Shown here in pieces: positions 12,101 through 21,623 of a stretch of 64,000 bases of DNA. Where the stretch lies: the NCBI GenBank assembly GCA_963678675.1, contig OY783201.1, forward strand, positions 14,594,573 through 14,658,572, in the 5' to 3' direction. Position 1 is the first letter of the stretch, and the number at the start of each line of letters is the position of its first letter. The notes beneath the pieces were generated by a model that was given only the letters and a program-made list of their open reading frames with translations, did not search any database and was not told the origin of the DNA. The DNA comes from Xiphydria camelus (lineage: Eukaryota; Arthropoda; Insecta; Hymenoptera; Xiphydriidae). The translations under genes and the position numbers were made by a program.

Positions 12101-12399
12101 GGATTAAGAGGTGATAGTTAAATGTTAATCTTAGTACTAAGCCCCGACGTGTACATGAGAAACGTCACGAGTGAGATCTAGTTACGTACACATACTTGTC
12201 AATTTTGTCGAACCTCAACACTAATAATATCCCAAAATGATCAATACAACAATTTCAGGCATGGACCGGTTCAATAAGTTCCGTCCAGCGTGACTTCTGG
12301 AAGGAACATTGCATCAATGGAGTAAATTGGCACGAAATCGATATGAAAACCTATAAAATGGTGGCATATTCGTTGCCGCTACCAAAATATCCACAATAA
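2529..12399 (+). CDS. Soluble adenylyl cyclase-like protein (ADCY10 type), C-terminal exons
   Basis: Soluble adenylyl cyclases make cAMP from ATP and are typically bicarbonate-stimulated. Only the C-terminal helical region is here, without the catalytic domains. Exons by splice sites and phase: 2529-2852, 4030-4166, 5035-5324, 5411 to about 5625, about 5733-5863, 8177-8291, 9903-10041, 12259-12399. Typical pieces are YLKAKIQTLRGRCYLESG, LHEHARLAAIWQLNSAL, SGRTWYYALN, MKRLEGLLIYY, NKMDHEWADHCKKAWTG. Phases join cleanly except at the fourth-to-fifth junction, where the frame continues from WLWYIRS to DDWESATVW but I cannot find a canonical, phase-compatible pair. The reading ends at TAA 12397-12399. 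Introns hold several MITEs. The 5' end lies left of the window. Family identity is from recalled pattern, not a search. Confidence 0.72.
3046..3436. mobile_element. Foldback MITE, family A copy 1
   Basis: A nearly perfect palindrome about 390 bp long, with termini GGGTGTTCTCAAACCTC on the left and its complement at GAGGTTTGAGAACACCCC on the right. The arms contain TTCATTAAAAAATTACGG and GACGTCATATCAAG, with a centre near 3240. It lies in an intron of the ADCY10-like gene. A second full copy is at 14226-14624 and a single arm at 12711-12858. Confidence 0.9.
3437..4029. other. Intron, no recognisable feature
   Basis: Part of the intron between the first two visible ADCY10-like exons. AT-rich; no coding or repeat signature seen apart from the adjacent foldback element. 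Confidence 0.6.
4167..5034. other. Intron, no recognisable feature
   Basis: Intron of the ADCY10-like gene, donor GTACGT at 4167 and acceptor AAAG at 5031-5034. AT-rich, no repeat or coding signal recognised. Confidence 0.6.
6169..6234. repeat. (AG)n microsatellite
   Basis: An AG dinucleotide run at about 6170-6197, then a second interrupted run (GAGAGAGAGCGAGAGAGG) to about 6233, inside the long ADCY10-like intron. Confidence 0.9.
6461..7193. mobile_element. piggyBac-type MITE, family G copy 1
   Basis: An element of about 730 bp that starts with a G run directly after TTAA (6457-6460) and ends in a C-rich run before CTAA (7194-7197), a decayed TTAA. A reverse-complement copy lies at 51060-51795; they share, for example, TGAGAAATAAGCCGGTGA, AAGGCGTCCTCGAAAATGC (opposite strand) and GTTTCGAGAAA. 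Ends and target site are those expected of non-autonomous piggyBac relatives. No transposase is encoded; open frames inside are incidental. Confidence 0.8.
7220..7742 (+). pseudogene. Broken two-exon gene fragment, possible transposon protein N-terminus
   Basis: An ATG at 7220 opens MSRGKKLVELALLKADQDKN. A donor GGTATA at 7284 and an acceptor TTCCAG at 7481-7484 join in phase to a second exon, a Glu/Asp/Ser-rich stretch (DTEEARPDLEDQGARVDERE onward). That frame stops at 7637-7639 inside an eight-T run. One frame over, it continues as RNIPVFRGKDKVAEWFKHTQ to 7742. The FRGKDK..EW pattern is reminiscent of the N-terminal region of piggyBac-like proteins, but that is weak. The homopolymer frameshift suggests a decayed gene (or a sequencing error). 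It starts 23 bases beyond a MITE end. Confidence 0.4.
8515..8682. mobile_element. Short MITE with terminal inverted repeats
   Basis: Inverted repeats of about 30 bp: GGAAAGAAACTTCAATCACT near 8517 and AGTGATTGAAGTTTCTTTCC near 8660. The interior is AT-rich and non-coding. It lies in the ADCY10-like intron between exons 8177-8291 and 9903-10041. Confidence 0.85.
8884..9180. repeat. Word array, word around CTATTCAATAG
   Basis: Degenerate copies of a short near-palindromic word occur on both strands: CTATTGAGTAG, CCAATAG, CTCAATAG, TACTATTGAAATT, TACTATTGGGTATTCAATA, TACCATTGAATACTCC, TACTATTGGCTATTCAATAG. The left edge reads CTTAGTGAAAAAAACTATTG. There is no fixed period as in a satellite. It sits in an ADCY10-like intron. 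Confidence 0.75.
9472..9748. mobile_element. MITE with about 75 bp inverted repeats and GC-rich centre
   Basis: Left arm AGTAGGTAGGCTAGGAAAGT near 9485 and right arm CTCTCCTAGCCTACCTACTT near 9720 are imperfect complements that extend about 75 bp inward. The centre is GC-rich and holds the words CCATTGGT and CCATTGGTGG. It lies in an intron; no coding capacity is credible. Confidence 0.85.
10135..10500 (-). pseudogene. mariner transposase C-terminal fragment
   Basis: The minus strand encodes pieces of a mariner transposase C-terminus: DMRPSVVVERFGWDILTHPP followed by IPDLTHSNYH, then after frame breaks SAVNRFSSNDEVKEAVKNRV and a tail with VYKM. The motif GWDILTHPPY.PDL matches the region around the last catalytic acidic residue of mariner transposases. 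Stops and shifts break it. The 5' part is missing; a second mariner piece abuts it in the opposite direction. Confidence 0.75.
10501..10606 (+). pseudogene. mariner transposase fragment in opposite orientation
   Basis: The plus strand reads ARTTTQLLEQLGWDILTHPP followed by YNTDLVPSDCHL, the same mariner motif as in the abutting minus-strand fragment. The two copies are therefore head to head and truncated against one another, either by nested insertion or by inversion. The protein is lost after SDCHL. Confidence 0.7.
10607..10916. mobile_element. Unclassified repeat fragment with inverted ends
   Basis: A piece beginning near CGGGTGATTCTTTAATATTG with the word CGCTGAGTTTCGGAGAAAC near 10710; its complement CCGAAACTCAGCG recurs at 10897-10909. 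The style is that of a transposon end, but I cannot assign a family. Confidence 0.4.
10989..11238. mobile_element. Foldback MITE, family B copy 1
   Basis: An almost perfect 250 bp palindrome: left GAGCCGTTGAAAGCCAGAAT, right ATTCTGGCTTTCAACGGCTC, with long arms through GTCTAGATGATACAA. It is nested in the word array. A second copy is at 46238-46484. Confidence 0.92.
11397..11542. mobile_element. Small MITE with TACCTCAGAGCC ends
   Basis: Left end GTACCTCAGAGCCAAACTAT and right end ATAGTTCGGCTCTGAGGTAC are complements with one mismatch. The inverted repeats run about 26 bp and the element is about 146 bp long, nested in the word array. Confidence 0.88.
11613..12258. other. Intron, no recognisable feature
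   Basis: Last part of the final ADCY10-like intron. AT-rich without visible repeats or exons. Confidence 0.55.
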
Positions 12400-12462
12400 A
12401 TAAGGATTCCCCATTCAAGCGTCGACCCATCGATTATTGTCTCGCATTTGTAGAATAATAAA
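12395..12462 (+). terminator. Polyadenylation signals of the ADCY10-like gene
   Basis: AATAAA occurs at 12395-12400, overlapping the stop codon, and again at 12457-12462. The second is the more likely signal because it leaves a short 3' UTR. Confidence 0.55.
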
Positions 12463-12710
12463 CGATCTCTAGACTAAACAACAATACATCGAATGCCTGA
12501 TGATGCGTAAAAAGCCGGGATTTTGTATTTACAACTGTGGCTTTGCTTGCTCCACCTATTTCTACTTCTTTTTCTTCTTCTATAAGACTTTGGCTTCATT
12601 CGTAACTCAAAAATTGTTTGCTAAACGGTTATCATTGTTACATAGCAGAAAGCCTTGTATTGTGACTTGAATATACACACTCATATGTACACGATACATT
12701 ATGTATTGTA

Positions 12711-12858
12711 CATAAGCTCAAAATATTAATTATTTTTTAATAATTAATTCCTCCGTAAATTCTTAATGGATTTCAATAAAATCACAGCATTATGTCCGTA
12801 ATTTTTTGATGAACAGGGTTTTCCTTTGGGTTAGAGGTTTCAGAACACCCCGTATACT
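12711..12858. mobile_element. Single arm of foldback family A
   Basis: This stretch matches only the right arm of the elements at 3046-3436 and 14226-14624 (AAAATATTAATTA, ATGGATTTCAATAAAATCA, TTTCAGAACACCCCGTATA). The left arm is missing, so this is a solo arm. Confidence 0.85.
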
Positions 12859-14225
12859 GTCTTTCAATTGCGTGAAATTACAGGGTTCACTTTTCCGTGC
12901 ATTAAAAGGCGTTCCATAAATTTGACTAGCATCAGCTCTAGGTATTCCAAAAACTGAAGGTCCAATAAAATTGTCCGGGACCTGTCAAATTCCAATTCTC
13001 AATTACTACCGGATCTATTTAATGTAATCGTTATTTGTGTTTTATATAAAACCGCATTTCACGCGAATGAAGTCGCGAGCATTGCTAGTTTTGTTATAAA
13101 TTATAACGATGAGTTGTCAAATACTATCGATCTCAATAACCATGGAATCACGTCCGACAATTCTACACTCTGTTTGTCACCCGATCACTGTATGACTCAT
13201 AAGAAATGTTACGTGATGCACATTGGTTATTAGTTATTTTACACTCCCTTGTTATGGCCACGCTTGGGCAGGAACGGTAACGATATTTCAGAGAAACGCG
13301 ATTACTCAGTCCTTGACATCATTGAAGTCTTTCTCGTTGCGATAGTGAATCGGAGAAACTTGAATAGTATTTATCAGAGACTGATATATTTTTCATCGAG
13401 ACTACGATAAAGTGAAATTAAATTAAAGTTTTAAGAAATTAATATTCGTCCCTAGTTGAAATGTGATGCAAGAACTTTAAAGATGTGGTCAGAAGCGGAT
13501 GCTAAATGTTCATAAGTAATTATGCCTGATTTTATTTACTAAAATAGTATAAAATATTATGAAAATCTGTGATATTATTCTCTCTCTCTCTTTAATATTA
13601 TTAATTCGATAATACGTCCATATTTAATATAATTTGATACCAACTTATAATTTTGATAAATTATATTAAAGAATATTTGTGAAAAGCTTAATAATATTTC
13701 ACAATTACTAAACAATTTTTTATCAAACTTGACAGACTCTTCTGAAAGATATACCCATGAAAAATAACCAAAAATAGTGATATTTTTCAGAGGTAGATTC
13801 TAAGAACCCATAATATCTTACAATTGTAATTTATTTCTAACAAAATCTATTTATCACATTTGTACCAGAGATTTATATCAATTTCAGATATTTATATCAA
13901 ATTCTTGCATTTTATCTACAATTCAATTTACATTTTGCAGATCTTTCCATTTCTATAGAGTGTAAGTATATATTTCCAAGAATACTTTCTGACTTTTTGA
14001 TTTAATGACAACAAAATATAGAATGCAGTACCTACATAAATCAATTTAAAAATAATAAAGATTTGTATAATCTGAGGCGAAATGTCGAAGCCATATACCA
14101 CGTTTTATACTATTTTTAAACATTAATTATGATCTTATTAACTAAATATATATAATAAAATATTCCATGCAAGTTCTTGATTTAGGTGAAATAATTTTCT
14201 TTTAAGTTATACATATATATGATTA
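12859..14225. other. Intergenic, nothing recognised
   Basis: Intergenic DNA between the ADCY10-like gene and the first PAN gene. AT-rich, with a short TC run near 13581-13591 and no coding signal. Confidence 0.55.
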
Positions 14226-14624
14226 TACGGGGTGTTCTACACCCTCTGAACCAGAGAAGAACCCTATGTTCATTAAAAAATTACGGATATAATGCAATTG
14301 ATTTTATTGAAATCCATTAAGAATTTACGGAGAAATTAAAGATTAAAAAGTAATTAATATTTTGAATTTATTCGGCATTAATGACGTTATATCAAGGCTC
14401 ATGAAGATAATCGCAATTGCTATCGTTATTAGAAACATTATCTTCATGAGCCATGATATGACATCATCAATGCCGAATAAATTTAAAATATTAATTTCTT
14501 TTTAATAATTGATTTCTCCGTAAATTCTTAATGGATTTCAATAAAATCAATTGCATTATGCCCGTAATTTTTTAATGAACGTAGGGTTTTCCTCTGGGTC
14601 AGAAGTTTGAGAACACCCGGTATA
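14226..14624. mobile_element. Foldback MITE, family A copy 2
   Basis: A second full palindrome of the family at 3046-3436. Left end ACGGGGTGTTCTACACC, right end TTTGAGAACACCCGG, arms with TTCATTAAAAAATTACGG and a centre near 14420. Confidence 0.9.
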
Positions 14625-15128
14625 TAATCACATCCTATTACGTGACCCAAACAATTTGTGATCATTGAAAACAAATATACGCGGAAAAAAATTGGCCTTA
14701 TCCCGCATTTTACCACAAACTTTGTAAGTATTACAATTTATTTTTTTCCCCGTAATCGTTGTATTTTTTCTAAGTGTTTGAAATCGTAAGGGCCAAAATA
14801 TCAAAATCTGATTCAGATTCAATTCTAAATGAATTGATGGAAGATAATGACTAATGAAAATATTAAAGCGTTAATCTAGCTTTGATTAATTGTAAACAAT
14901 AGTGGTGATATACGTAGGTATATACACTAAAATATTTAACTTTCAACACTCTCCCACAGTAGCATTCACTTCCTTTCATGTTGGCATGCGAATGTTTAAT
15001 TCACATACGGAGCTACAGTATACAATCGAGCTTCGCTGTCGCTATTGCCTTATGCTCTAGTATTTTATGAAGGTTCATTAAACTCTTACGATCGCGGATG
15101 GCATTATGTAGACATAATATGTTAGAAG

Positions 15129-15168
15129 GAGGAGGAGGAGGAGGAGGAGGAGGAGGAGGAGGAGGAGG
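15129..15168. repeat. (GGA)n microsatellite
   Basis: A clean GGA trinucleotide run of about 13 units, some 75 bases upstream of the TATA box of the first PAN gene. A similar tract lies at 50800-50850. Confidence 0.92.
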
Positions 15169-15240
15169 TACGAGATTATATTCGAGTAGGTAGGTGAGCG
15201 TAGAAGAAGAAGAGGCAGGTATATCGTCGGTGCGCGCTCC

Positions 15241-15280
15241 TATATAAAATAGCGTTACAGTTACCTCGGACCTTCAGTTG
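15241..15280 (+). promoter_or_regulatory. Core promoter of the one-PAN gene: TATA box and initiator
   Basis: TATATAAAAT starts at 15241 and an insect-type initiator TTCAGTTG puts the likely start at A15276. The spacing is 33-35 bases, slightly longer than the usual 30. The downstream ATG at 15733 implies a 5' UTR of about 460 bases, crossed by a GA microsatellite at 15448-15519. Confidence 0.6.
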
Positions 15281-15443
15281 GGAGGCAATTGCAAGAGGTT
15301 GACGTTCCTTCGCGAAAGTGTAATGAATCAATGCGAGATGTTATAATCCTTTGCGACTCAGGCCGATTAAAGGTAGCGAAGATCGTTACGAGAAGAACGT
15401 CACAATAGGGAGAAAAATATTTCTACAGGAGTACAGATACAGA

Positions 15444-15447
<4 letters not shown>

Positions 15448-15519
<72 letters not shown>
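15448..15519. repeat. (GA)n microsatellite in the 5' UTR
   Basis: About 36 GA units without interruption between the predicted start site (15276) and the ATG (15733) of the one-PAN gene. Its TC complement on the minus strand makes a spurious Ser-Leu open frame. Confidence 0.92.
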
Positions 15520-15522
<3 letters not shown>

Positions 15523-15732
15523 ATTGTTAGTATAAATTCGATCAGTCATTAATCCATCATCATGCTGCAACGAAGTACAAAAGTGTTTCGCGAGCAAAAC
15601 GCTTCTTTTTAATATTTCTAATCGCCATATTTCGAAAGACGTGTATTCTTTATTTAAAAAAATGCAATTTCAATTGTTCATAATTCAAGTAACATTCGTA
15701 AAAAATTAACTACAGCAGATCGAGCGAGGAAA

Positions 15733-17801
15733 ATGAATTTGGAAATGAAGAACTTCACGGGAAAATCGAAAGGAGGTGAACTTCGTGGACTCTTGTTGAT
15801 TCTTCTGACTCTCTTAAAGATATTCGAGATTCACGGCCTGACCTTCGACAACCAACTAGTGATTATTGCGAATGGTGATTAAACGAGCTCATGCATACAT
15901 GTCAATTGTTCAATTGCGCTAACAGACGTGAACTTCCCTCCAGATTGCTACACAAGGATATCCATCGGTTCCCGTCTGCCCAAAAAGGACGTCACTTCAA
16001 GCATTCGCGTTCATACTATCTCGGATTGCGAGGACGAGTGTTCCATTAAGCGTGATACCTGCAAAGTCTTCGATTTCGGGTAAGTACTCCACGAGTTAAC
16101 AGAGTCTCGATTGGTAGTGAGTTCCTAAATGCAGTATATTGGTAGCTCTTGTTATGTATGATGATGTTCGACCAGCATTGGGGTCAAGGGTAACGCCACA
16201 TGCTCGATAGGCTCACGAGTACCGGATCCGGAGGAACTGCAAAGCGACCCTGAGTACGACGTTTATATACGTCGTCAAGATTCACCGCACTGTGAGTCAG
16301 AACGAACTTACAAGATCAGTGGTGGTGATAAACGACTTCCTAGCTTCAACGACAATAGTAAGCACGATAGTGTTCACGGGGAGAGACCCGCCGGCGGATT
16401 TGTTCACGACCGTGATCTCATATCACGGAAACCAAGTGCTCATCACTTCCCGAAATTAAATGGAAGCAAAGCAGGCACTTCTGGATATTACGACAACAGT
16501 GGAAGGCCATGGGATCATAAAGACTGGATGTCTTCCTATCCTGGTAAAAATGTAGTAGGCAGATTTTGTTAAGAATAGTGAGATCGTGAATTCTTATACA
16601 ATTTATGAAAATTCAAAGGAATATGACAAATTGTACAGAAATTGCTATGACAAATCTTGACAAATTCTATCAGTTTTTAGCGATTTTTACAGATACATTT
16701 TTTAACAGAATCTATATAATTTGTTGAAACATTTATTAGAAATCTTCATATACCGTTAAACTTTTTCAAACATTCTTCATATAATTGGTCAACAATTGTA
16801 AGAAATTTGTTTCACGAAATAATGCAAATTGTGTCAAGTATTAACAGATTATCGAATCGATATTATTAAAGTACAATAGATTTTCAACGCAGATGATGAT
16901 TCCTGTCTGAATTTTCGAAAACTGAATACTCGAATTTTACAAAATTCGTGAAATTCTTACACTCTCTACATTATCACCAGGGTATAACAAGGATGAGAGA
17001 GTCTCAGACAACCTCCATAACAGAAGCAAGCACAGGAGACCGAGCGATGAAGCTCCAACGGGTTCCAGTTTCTTTTACTACGATGACGGTGAGAGGCATT
17101 CGACACTATGGACACCTTTATCGGGAGATAGAGATCGGTATCATAAAGTAATGTCAACTCCTGGTGGGTTCGGAGCCTTCATTAATAGGAAACCATTGCT
17201 AGAGAGTGATCGGCATACTTTTAAGCCGAGTGGGGAACACTCTATCTTTGGAAGACCCAATAATTATGACAAGAGACCTTTTGATGATCCGGTACCGCAT
17301 CCGGTTAAAATTATCTGTATATCGGGTGATTGCAAGCCTTCCAAATATTTTTCCGAACATGATACGAATCCGGCCAGTCACTTTTCAAAATCTCCGAATA
17401 GAATATCCGGGTCGTACCAATACTCAATTAATCACGGTTCCGAATATGTTCCCCATTCAGTCATCGGTCCTACCGAATACCACGACAGTGTGAGTAATAC
17501 ACCTCGCCATATAAATAACCATAGAGGCCCTTACGATTTTGGCAGAAATGATTTGGTAATTTACGACCACGTCAATACGAATTCACCGTATGACACGAGA
17601 GGTTCTCCCCAATCCCATGGATCCCTTGGATACACCGCGAATACTTATAAGAGACCGAGAAACGAGAAGTTCTTTATTACTCAAAGACACAACAAATTCG
17701 ATAGACTTCCTTATCCGAATCCACGTTTTACAAACGGAGACAATAATGCATATCGGAATGAGGGTTATCGGAGTTCGAGATGTGAGCGGATACTAGAATA
17801 G
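15733..17801 (+). CDS. Secreted protein with one PAN/apple domain and disordered tail
   Basis: Four exons: 15733-15874, 15944-16079, 16176-16543, 16981-17801 (488 residues), with phases 1, 2, 1 that join exactly. Residues about 18-36 are a signal peptide core (LRGLLLILLTLLKIFEIHG). A PAN/apple-like module covers about 48-140: it starts with CYTRISIGSRL, has DCEDECSIKRDTC at the end of exon 2, and C-terminal cysteines in ATCSIGS and SPHCESE. The remaining 340 residues are low-complexity, rich in Arg, Asn, Pro, Ser, Tyr and His, with only two cysteines (IICISGDCK). It is probably an extracellular, matrix-type protein; that is inference. The start was chosen for the signal peptide and an AAAATG context. 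A GTGAGC donor-like site just before the stop might let the last exon splice onward to 24636. Confidence 0.8.
15944..16300 (+). other. PAN/apple domain of the one-PAN gene
   Basis: Split by a phase 2 intron after KVFDFG and entered by a phase 1 intron at the first cysteine. All four domains of the neighbouring gene show this same layout, so the five domains share one exon design. The second half reads NATCSIGSRVPDPEELQ, then YDVYIRRQDSPHC. Confidence 0.7.
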
Positions 17802-18071
17802 ACTTCGTTATTCTTTCAACAAAAACATTCGCTTCGATCGCTGCGAAATCACTCACTTTGTCAGTCTTTGCTTTCATTCGGAGATGAATGCGTTTATCGG
17901 ATTCAGTCATCTACGATTAACAAATGCGATGGCATTGACATGAATTTAAATTACTGTGCAAACTAACCGACTGCATTCACCAGCTTTAACTGCAGGTATT
18001 GCCGTTGTTCTGTCTACTCGTATATGCTTCGCGTTGTACATTAATTAAAAGCAATTTTTGATGAGTAGAGA

Positions 18072-18089
18072 AATAAATGGAGCAATAAA
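18072..18089 (+). terminator. Polyadenylation signals of the one-PAN gene
   Basis: AATAAA at 18072-18077 and again at 18084-18089, about 270 bases after the stop codon. Confidence 0.6.
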
Positions 18090-18109
18090 TTACTTAAGTA
18101 TCTGATAAC

Positions 18110-20915
18110 AAGTCACGTTGTCATTCAGTTTAAAGTAATTTCTGATAGATAAAGATAGATAAAAGGAGTAATAGACTAATGAAGTATATAATAAAAACTG
18201 AGCTGAAGTAAGAATAAGGAGATGTATTAATTAGTTTTGTCGCGAGCTCTTGAAAGAGTCAGTTTAACTGAATACTTCCTTCGAATGCGAGGAGACATAG
18301 AAACCTTGATTTTTCTTACAATTAATTGCAGTCATAGGGAACAAAGGATAGACAAAAGTAAAAGTGTCTCGAGCGCACTGCACTGCGCGTAAACCGGAAG
18401 TCATGCAACTAGCAACGTGTCACTATTTTTCCCCATTGCGAAACTAGTAGGCGTGATCCAACAATGATGAAGAAGTGAAAACATCTTCACTTGATAAGCC
18501 AAATGACAAATAGGTTCGAAACCCTACATAATTCCTTCGAAATAAGATGCATTTGGGTTAAAAAATAGAATAATCTAACTTGTTCTGTCTTTAATTTGAA
18601 GAATATTTAATTCTTTGTGCAAATATGACATTCGATAAAATTGTTTCCCTCTCGCGTTTAAATAATACGATATTAATCCCTAGGCATGTCTCTTCATTAG
18701 GATTATCATCTTAGATTTTGACAGGACACCAATGATTAACCGAAGGTACGGTAAACCTGAAATATTTTACATACAGAAGATGAATTATTATTTATTTGTA
18801 ACTTATTACTATTTATTTAATGAACATTGCATTTGTTTCCGTTATTTGTCATTTTATGAAAAAATCTTTCTAATAAAAGTTACTTAGCGTTGAGGAGAAC
18901 GTGTAGTACTTGTAATAGATTCTTTTCATAACACGCTTTATTTACGACGTATGAAGGTTGCACTTTTTGAAGTGTAATTTTTAAAAAAATTGCAGAACTC
19001 ATTGAAAAATTGACATAAAAGATATAATGAAGTTCTCATTCGTTGGATCATTTGTGAGCCATTAACACTTAAAGTACAAAAGTAAATTATGCTACGTATG
19101 ACTAATCATAAATCTGTGGAATACATTGCTTCGCTTGCTAAATTCATTCGAGAGTTCGGCCACCGCTTCCATCCCAGATTTTTCGAGTTCCTTCTTAGGC
19201 ATGATCAACGATCGTATAATTATTAGAACACTTGTATGTATGAATGACAAGAAAGCTTTGCCTCTTTACAACAGATACGACGAATTATCATGAAAAAGAC
19301 GTTTAAGTTTTACATACAATAGAAACTGTACTATAGTGCAACTGCCTTATGATGTCATCCTCTATTTCCTTACCGTTACTCCGGTTCCTACACTGAGAAA
19401 AATAATTGTCAGAAAAAAAGATCTTGATTCAAAAACATATGATCTTACAGATTTTTAAGAATACAGATTCTTGATCGAAAAATATGTATTCGTGATTCAA
19501 GAATACCGTCATGGGAGCAAGAAATTCTTTTTGCGCAAAAAAAAATCACTCGAGCCTATCAAATATTTTCTTGCACAAAGAGAGCCATGGCTTGATCTGG
19601 AAATTATATTATTAGATGTACAACTTTACTTCCGCCGTTTTTCCGAAATTCGAGGCTTTGTTGTAAAAAACTGGTTATACATTTATGATTCAAAGTACTG
19701 TCCATCGCTGACTACTACTTTTTCCCATCTTTCGGGCAGCGTACGAATCCCGTGATTAAAAAACTGGTCATCTCTTGAAGCGATCCACGAATCGAAAACG
19801 GCAGAAGCAAAGTTGTACACCTAATATGTTTTTGATTGAAGAAAAAAATGTTGACTGAAAGAAAAAAAAGACTAAAATGTAATTTCATTATTCTGATCAA
19901 ATTTACGTGTTGATATTATTAACAAGTTGACTGCCAGCAGTGCGACAGACGTTTATAAGTGTAGTAATTTCTCGATCATATAGACCAAGAGGGCAGGCAA
20001 CGTGTTAATTACTTTATTAAAAATTACTTATTTGGAACAAGTAAATAATCCTTAAGATGAAATAATAATTTAAATAAAAAACATATTTACAATGATAATG
20101 CATAATTAGTTAATTCAATTAATTTCATCAATAGCTGAAAGTACGTGGTTATATTGAAAAATACCATTTAATTTAATATATTATTAATGTATTTTTACTT
20201 AATAGTTATTTGAATTAAAAAAAGAAGTTTCGCTGCCTCTAACGATTCGTAGATTCAAGCAGACTCATACTTCACAAAAACAAATAAGTTAATAAGATAA
20301 GTAGTAGTTAATTTCTCGAATACACAAAATAATTAATAGATTTAGTGGGATTTTTGGTTGTTGTAAAAATTAGTTTTGCGACAAATAAATCATTCCTCGA
20401 AATTGGATTTTTTAAGAAAATTATAGATTTCGGTGTTGCAAACATGTCATCGTGTGCTTGCGTTTGCACCAATGCAATATTTTCTTGAACTCTAAATCTT
20501 GTTTCAAGAAATGTACAATAGGTTCATTGATTCAATTACATAGCTTTATAAAAACAAGAAGTTATCATTCCGCCCTAATTATACACTTATTTCAAAACAA
20601 TGACTTTCAGTAAAATATTTATCAGCACCAATACTAATTATTTCATCAGAATAGTTAAATTATATTCGAGTCAAAGAAAAATTAGTTGTCTTAAAAAAAA
20701 ATTGAAATTCAAACGAATCGGTTTATTTGACCAAATTAAATTTTTTTCTCAGTGGACTTCTATGTTTACGATATGCGTATGTGATGGGATATTTTTAATG
20801 GTGAAGCAGTACACCATTGGGAATCGGTATTACCACTTTACAGCCCTTTCTTTTGAAAGCGGAAGCTGGAATCTTTCCAGATTTCCTGGTATATAGGTAC
20901 TCTTTTCTTTTACCG
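18110..20915. other. Intergenic between the two PAN genes, first part
   Basis: AT-rich sequence, no exon recognised. A short word array at 19386-19505 is listed separately. Two B-box-like words (for example GGTTCGAAACC near 18512) are not embedded in a tRNA fold. Confidence 0.55.
19386..19505. repeat. Word array (short), word around CTTGATTCAAG
   Basis: After CACTGAGAAAAATAATTG the sequence repeats GATCTTGATTCAAAAA, ATACAGATTCTTGATCG and GTGATTCAAGAATAC, that is, one short near-palindromic word on both strands. This is a smaller instance of the arrays described elsewhere. Confidence 0.5.
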
Positions 20916-20916
20916 G

Positions 20917-20936
20917 GGGGGGGGGGGGGGGGGGGT
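20917..20936. repeat. Poly-G tract
   Basis: A run of about 20 G in otherwise AT-rich intergenic DNA. It produces a false glycine or proline run in the open frames that cross it. Confidence 0.9.
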
Positions 20937-21006
20937 ACGATTTTTCCTCTCTCATATATACTAACGAACATGAAATGTGTATGTATTCCTATCATTTACC
21001 ATCTAA

Positions 21007-21623
21007 AGACTGGACCAGAAATACTGCCTTAAAAGTAGATTGAAATAAAAATAGGGAGGAATCATTAGATACGGTTGGCACTTCTCAGAGAATTAGAGAA
21101 GGGATGTAAGTTTTTGAGCAAGCATCGGTAACAGCAATAAGAAATGTGATTTAGCCCTTTCAGGTGGTAACTTTGAGAAATGAGGTCTGATCTTATGGAA
21201 CTCCATTGCTAAATTCCAAGTGGATGAAAATTATGTGATATTACTCGTATTGAAGTCGCTTCAGGGGTTTTCGATCACACTGATACCATTGATAACTATT
21301 ACAAATTCGAAATTGTATCCTCTAAGTAGGAATGACCACCTTTATTGTGAGAAAGTGAACAAAAGTTCCAAAACTGCTGGAGTCACTTTGTACAAATAAT
21401 TTTCATCCATTTGGAATTTAACATTTGAGCTCCATAAGACTGAATCTCGTTTCTCAGATTTACCACCTGAAGGGGTTGAATCACATTTCTTGTCGCTGCT
21501 ACCGATGCTCGCTTCAAAATTTACATCCCTCCTCGAATTATCTGAAAAGTACCAATCGTATCTAATAATTCCTTCCTATTTTTATTTCAACCTACTTTTA
21601 GAACAGCATTTTTGGTCCAGTCT
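21007..21623. mobile_element. Foldback element with about 225 bp inverted repeats
   Basis: Left end AGACTGGACCAGAAATACTG and right end CAGCATTTTTGGTCCAGTCT. The arms pair over about 225 bp (for example ATTTAGCCCTTTCAGGTGGT against ACCACCTGAAGGGGTTGAAT) around a 160 bp loop. No coding capacity. It lies between the two PAN genes. Confidence 0.9.

Noticed and set aside
15400..15597. Minus-strand open frame rich in Ser-Leu repeats
   Set aside because: It is the translation of the GA microsatellite; no gene-like sequence outside the repeat.
18500..18530. GGTTCGAAACC, a tRNA B-box-like word
   Set aside because: No A box at the right distance and no cloverleaf can be drawn around it.
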